NCBI GenBank assembly: GCA_037176705.1
Contig: CM073889.1
Location: forward strand, 56,103,596 to 56,167,595
DNA: 64,000 bases
Source: Molossus alvarezi
Lineage: Eukaryota; Chordata; Mammalia; Chiroptera; Molossidae
Direction of reading: 5' to 3'
Shown here: one piece after another, positions 59,340-64,000 of the stretch
Position numbering within the stretch: the first letter of the stretch is position 1
Layout of the letters: every line of letters begins with the position of its first letter
Translations under genes and position numbers: made by a program
Notes under the pieces: generated by a model
The model's database searches: none
The model's input: only the letters and a program-made list of their open reading frames with translations
Told to the model about the DNA's origin: nothing

Positions 59340-60137
59340 CTCTCGGCCTATCTTGTGCGCAGCTGGGTCGCACAGGGCTTTTTCGTGCCCCCATACCTCG
59401 CAGGTCCCGCGGGTAACTGGATCGCACAGTTCCTGCTGTGTCGCACAGGCCTCTCTGGTGCCCCAGCACCTGCAGGTCCCACAGGCGGACAGCTGGATTG
59501 CACCAGTCTCTCTTGGGCTCAGGCTTCCCACTGCACTTGTGAGCTGCTGGACTGCACAGGCCTCTGAGGAGCCCCAGGTCCCGCTGCTGGCTGGTGGGGA
59601 GTGCTGCTGCCCCATGGTGCTCAGCTCCTGCTCAGCTTTTGCTGTAGTTTTTGGGAATGGGTCTCAGCTGCATGTCTGTGCTTCTGTTGCCTGGGGATGG
59701 ATGTCAGCACCCCATCCTCAGTTCCTGGGGGTATATCTTGACTCTGATCGGACTGCTAATATGGGGGATAGTGCTGGGCTCCCGGCTGTCTGCGGTTTCT
59801 GCAAGCAGCACCTTGGAAGCTCCAGTACTGTGCTCTGGTCTGTGTTGACACAGGGTGTCCACTGGTTTGATGGTGCCAGGTGTGCTGGTGGGCTCAGGTG
59901 AATGGGCTCTAGCTGCTCCCACTGCTTCTTCCCAGGGAAGACCCGGGATCTTCCAAAATGGTGGGACCTCCCCACAGCACATGGAGCAGTGCCCTGAAGG
60001 GTCGCTTACCACGGTAGCCAACTACTCCCGTGCACAGCATAGGAACTTTCTGTTCAGCAGCTCTGCACTGCTCAGGTTTGGTTGTTTACCTTCATGTCCA
60101 CTCACACTCTCACACACTCACCCTCCGGTCCTCTTCT
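59340..60137. repeat. Unassigned GC-rich block at the 5' side of the second L1
   Basis: About 0.8 kb not seen at the 5' end of the other full-length L1. It contains imperfect repeats of a GCACAGG-CCCC-AGGTCCC pattern (59370-59406, 59444-59480, 59553-59582). It lies inside the segment that interrupts the MIR, so it arrived with or after the L1. I do not recognise it. Confidence 0.5.
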
Positions 60138-60336
60138 TTGTTGATTATAGAGAGAGAAAGGGAGTGGGAGAGGGAGATGGAAGCATCAATGAGAGAGAAC
60201 ATTGACTGGCTGCCTCCTGCATGCTCCCCACTGGGGATCGAGCCCACAACCAGGGCATATACCCTGACTGGGAGTTGAACTGGCGACCTCCTGGTGCATG
60301 GGTCAACGTTCAACCACTGAGCCACACCGGCCGGGC
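60138..60336 (-). mobile_element. Ves-type SINE at the 5' edge of the L1 insertion
   Basis: Short form; its head ends exactly where the interrupted MIR resumes at 60337, and no duplication of its own was found. Confidence 0.83.
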
Positions 60337-60929
60337 ATCATTTTCATTCTTAAAGATGAGGACAGCAAGACTTAGGCTAACTAAATGCTCAGGTTCATAA
60401 AGCTTGTCAGTGGTTAATAGGTGACAGGACTGAGTAACTGGAATCCAGGCCTTCTGATCCTGAATCCCATGTTCCTAAGTAGTATGCCACTAGCCTCCCA
60501 TCTGCTAGAAACAGTTAAATTCAGGATGGAGTCCCTCTGACAATTTGTTGACAGGGCCTTTCCTTTTGGAGCTCTGAGCGCCTCTTCTAGGCACTGCTGG
60601 CTGCTCCTTTGCTCATGTGTGACCTATCCTGTTTGGCCCTGCCAGCATTTCTGTTGACCAGTACCCAGGAGTGTTGGAGCCACAGGTCACCCTTCATAAC
60701 CAGCATTGACAGAATACCGAAATAGTTACAGTTCATGGCAGCAACTATATAATGTTCGTGGCTGGGGGCCATGTCACCAGATAATGGTCTCTTGCTTTTG
60801 GATGAATGCTAGGTTGAAGTCAAGGCATTCATTGAATAGAAGCAGAAGCAAAAGCAAGGGAGAAATTGGCCCATTTTCCAGTTTTACTATTGTTACTGGC
60901 TCCTGCTGGAAGAAGCAGACCTGCACACT

Positions 60930-61150
60930 CAGAGAACATCTTGGCTAAGTGATTCTTGGCTGAGTGACATGAGCAATTTGGTGTACCTCTATGAGCCTTG
61001 GCCTTCCTGGTTTACTAGAACATCTGCTCCCTCCTTTCAAGGTTGCTGTGAAGACTGAGATAGTGACAATAACTTAGGGAAGGGGTAGGGCCAGCCATTC
61101 CTTCCTACTGCAGTAATTGTTGCTGTTATTACCAGCTTGCAGGTGCTTCA
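60930..61150 (-). repeat. MIR-like fragment
   Basis: cttggctgagtgacatgagc, ccttcctggtttactag and aggttgctgtgaagactgag suggest a diverged reverse MIR. Confidence 0.45.
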
Positions 61151-63285
61151 CAGATATCCACTGGGATCCTTACAACATCTTTCAATAACCAGGGTTTGTG
61201 ACTCAGGAACAACAAAGGCCCTGTGGTGACAGAGAATACGCTGCAGTGCTAGGACCCCACTCAGAGCCAGTTCGCATTTGTTTCTTGCATTTGACCCTAG
61301 AGCATGCAGTCTAATCTCTCCTGGAATGTTCTGCAACTGTGCCTCCAGTGACTGCAGGCTGGCTCCCAGACTGGTTCCATCTTGGCTCAGCTGGGCTTCC
61401 TTTGGGTTAGCAGAGGACAGAATAATTGCCAGCATGTGCATTGCCTTGTTCTTGTAGGTTCAAGGGAGAACCTCAGCATTTTTGTTGGAGCCTGGGTTGG
61501 GTTTTTTAAAAAACAATAAATGTAACTTGTGTACTCTGCCATCATTGCTGACATCCTCATGAACTATCCCTGCAGGTTATTAAATGATTAAAGATCTAAT
61601 TTATGAACTGTCCATTTCTGAGAATTCTGAATGCAGCTCTTGGTATTGCTCTGACCTGCTGTAGAGAGAGTGAGAACAGAGTGTCCCTGATATTCCTGAA
61701 GTCTAACTTTCAATTCAGTACAGCTTGCTAAAGATGAGGTGCTCAGGGCTGAAGCTTTCCCCTTGACCAGGCTGAAGGATTAAATATTTGCATCTCCCTA
61801 AAGTTTCTGAAGGCCCCAGGGGACATTTTTCTTGACAGGACCTGAGGTTTCCTTTGTCCCCAGCTAGCAGTGAGAAGCCCTTTTTATATTGGAGTACAAA
61901 CATGTCTACATCTGACTGTTATGGTCAGAGGGGAGTCCTATGGAGGGAGCCAGGAGCAGGGATCTCCCTTTCTGCTCCATTTCTGCCTTCCTTGTGCCCA
62001 TTGAGGACCTTCTTTGCTAAGCTGCATTTAGCTTTGGACCCCAGATGGTAGAACACCTCATGTACAAGCTAAGATTCTTTTGACAGAAGTCATACCCTGA
62101 ACAGATAGGTTTTATGTTGCTGGTGCAGTACGAAATATTTGAACAAGTTGCCAACATTTAGAAATCAGGACATCTAATTTAAATATCTGAGTTCTGAGTC
62201 TCTTGACAGAATAGAAAACTTTCCTGTCAGCACCTGACCCCTCCAACCCAGGCCACCTACCCTGGTGTGTGCTGTCCCAGCTACCTCAGTCCCGGCTCTG
62301 GCCTTGGCCCTGAGCTTGGCTTTCTTACCAAGCAGGACTTTTCCCACTTGTAGTAGGTGATATACCTGGCCCCTTATCAGAGTCACCAGACATTAAATTC
62401 ACTCCCCCTGCCCTCAGAGTCTCTGCCTGAGAGCCAGAAGGCCCACTTTCAAGTGTCTATATCCTAAAGCTCTGGTCCCTCTTCCCTTTGTAACGCTTTA
62501 GCTAGAGGCTCAGTCTTTCCCACTTCCTACGCCTCTGCTCGGGTTTTTATGGCTTTAATTTAAACAAGGGCTTCTTGATATCTTGTTTACGAAGCTGCCA
62601 AAGTGAAAAATTCCTTTATTATATGAGGCTCAAAGTCTGCTGGTTATCTTGGTTTCACAACACACAACATTATTATCCCAGCTGCCCCTTATCACTCAGT
62701 GCTGGTGTGCTTGTATTACTGTGTCTAAGCTGCCAGCTTATTTCCTATCCAACTTTACCGGGATCTTCAAACTGCAACAAGCGTCAGCCTCTTCTTGATC
62801 GGTTAGATATCTTGGGTGATGTCATGACAGCTGGTAAAACTTTAAAAAGTAACTTTTTCGATTTATTCAACTGTTGTATTTATCAAGCAAATAAAGAATC
62901 TCTCTTCCTTCTTGGGTTCTTATAGGTGGTGGTGTCCATACTGGAGAGGAAGATTAGCGCCCATGCTGGAGCCTGGGCAGGTTTCAGAGCGGCCTCAGTT
63001 ACTGGTTCTGGGGATTGAGCGGGAAGGGCTGGGAGGCAGGAGCTGAACCACCCTGGTGCACACCTTCTGGGCAACCAGCTGCTTTTTAGTCTGTTTGAAT
63101 GCAACACCTTGACTGTAAAGCCATTACAGTGTGTCTGGCACCCCAGAGGTGTGTGAGTGTAGTCCTGGGTAGGGGTCGGCTCTCTGCCACACCAGCCCAG
63201 GATTGGGCCTCTGCTGCTCTAATGATGGGGACAAGAAACACTGAACAAGGTTGTTTTTAAAGCACTTGATAAATGAGATACTTGA

Positions 63286-64000
<715 letters not shown>

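Larger units (their letters stand above)
53195..60505 (+). repeat. MIR split by the second L1 insertion
   Basis: The left part (53195-53307) shows acattgtgctaaacccatgg and actattaccattgtc. The right part (60337-60505) continues ttcattcttaaagatgagg and then aagcttgtcagtggttaatagg. Together they give one nearly complete MIR. The interrupted site shows accattgtcattcc / atcattttcattct as a diverged duplication (11 of 14 match). Confidence 0.75.

Noticed and set aside
59203..59901. 232-residue + strand open frame across the L1 5' end and the GC-rich block
   Set aside because: Crosses the boundary between the L1 5' UTR and unassigned sequence and shows no domain; it looks like a GC-rich chance frame.

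Overview
The window is a stretch of mammalian nuclear DNA, almost certainly from a vesper bat or a close relative. About 42 tRNA-derived SINEs of the chiropteran Ves type lie in 64 kb, together with SPIN-like hAT elements and a lineage-specific LINE-1/half-LINE-1 (HAL1) set. No species can be named from the sequence alone.

One host gene is recognisable, RUVBL1 (pontin, a AAA+ ATPase), on the + strand and running through the whole window. Nine internal coding exons encode residues 48-404 of the 456-residue human numbering (1,070 nt, reading frame intact, every intron GT-AG). The first 47 codons lie upstream of the window and the last 52 downstream. The exons are 1958-2044, 23927-24059, 33358-33509, 38709-38798, 39541-39690, 41956-42019, 43389-43587, 51678-51780 and 63325-63416. 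The longest intron (21.9 kb) falls inside the Walker A motif.

Everything else is intron, and most of it is transposable elements. At 7.4-16.8 kb an old L1 3' end was split by a HAL1, which was split by a full-length L1, and SINEs sit at each level. At 18.1-20.6 kb there is a pair of diverged LTR-like repeats. At 36.2-38.6 kb there is a second near full-length HAL1 (antisense). At 45.8-48.1 kb there is a third, young HAL1 in the sense orientation, with an uninterrupted 313-codon ORF1, a perfect 15-bp target-site duplication (TSD) and no ORF2. At 53.3-60.3 kb a second full-length antisense L1 was inserted into a MIR, and it carries an unexplained extra 0.8 kb plus a SINE at its 5' side. Two SPIN-like elements lie at 45.4 and 52.4 kb. 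Old MIR, L2, MER20, MER5 and L1M fragments fill much of the remainder.

The only working gene unit here is RUVBL1. The L1 copies are broken by stops and frameshifts. The best candidates for something under-described are the intact HAL1 with its GC-expanded 5' UTR and the chimeric 5' end of the second L1. Family names and human residue numbers come from memory; no database search was possible.
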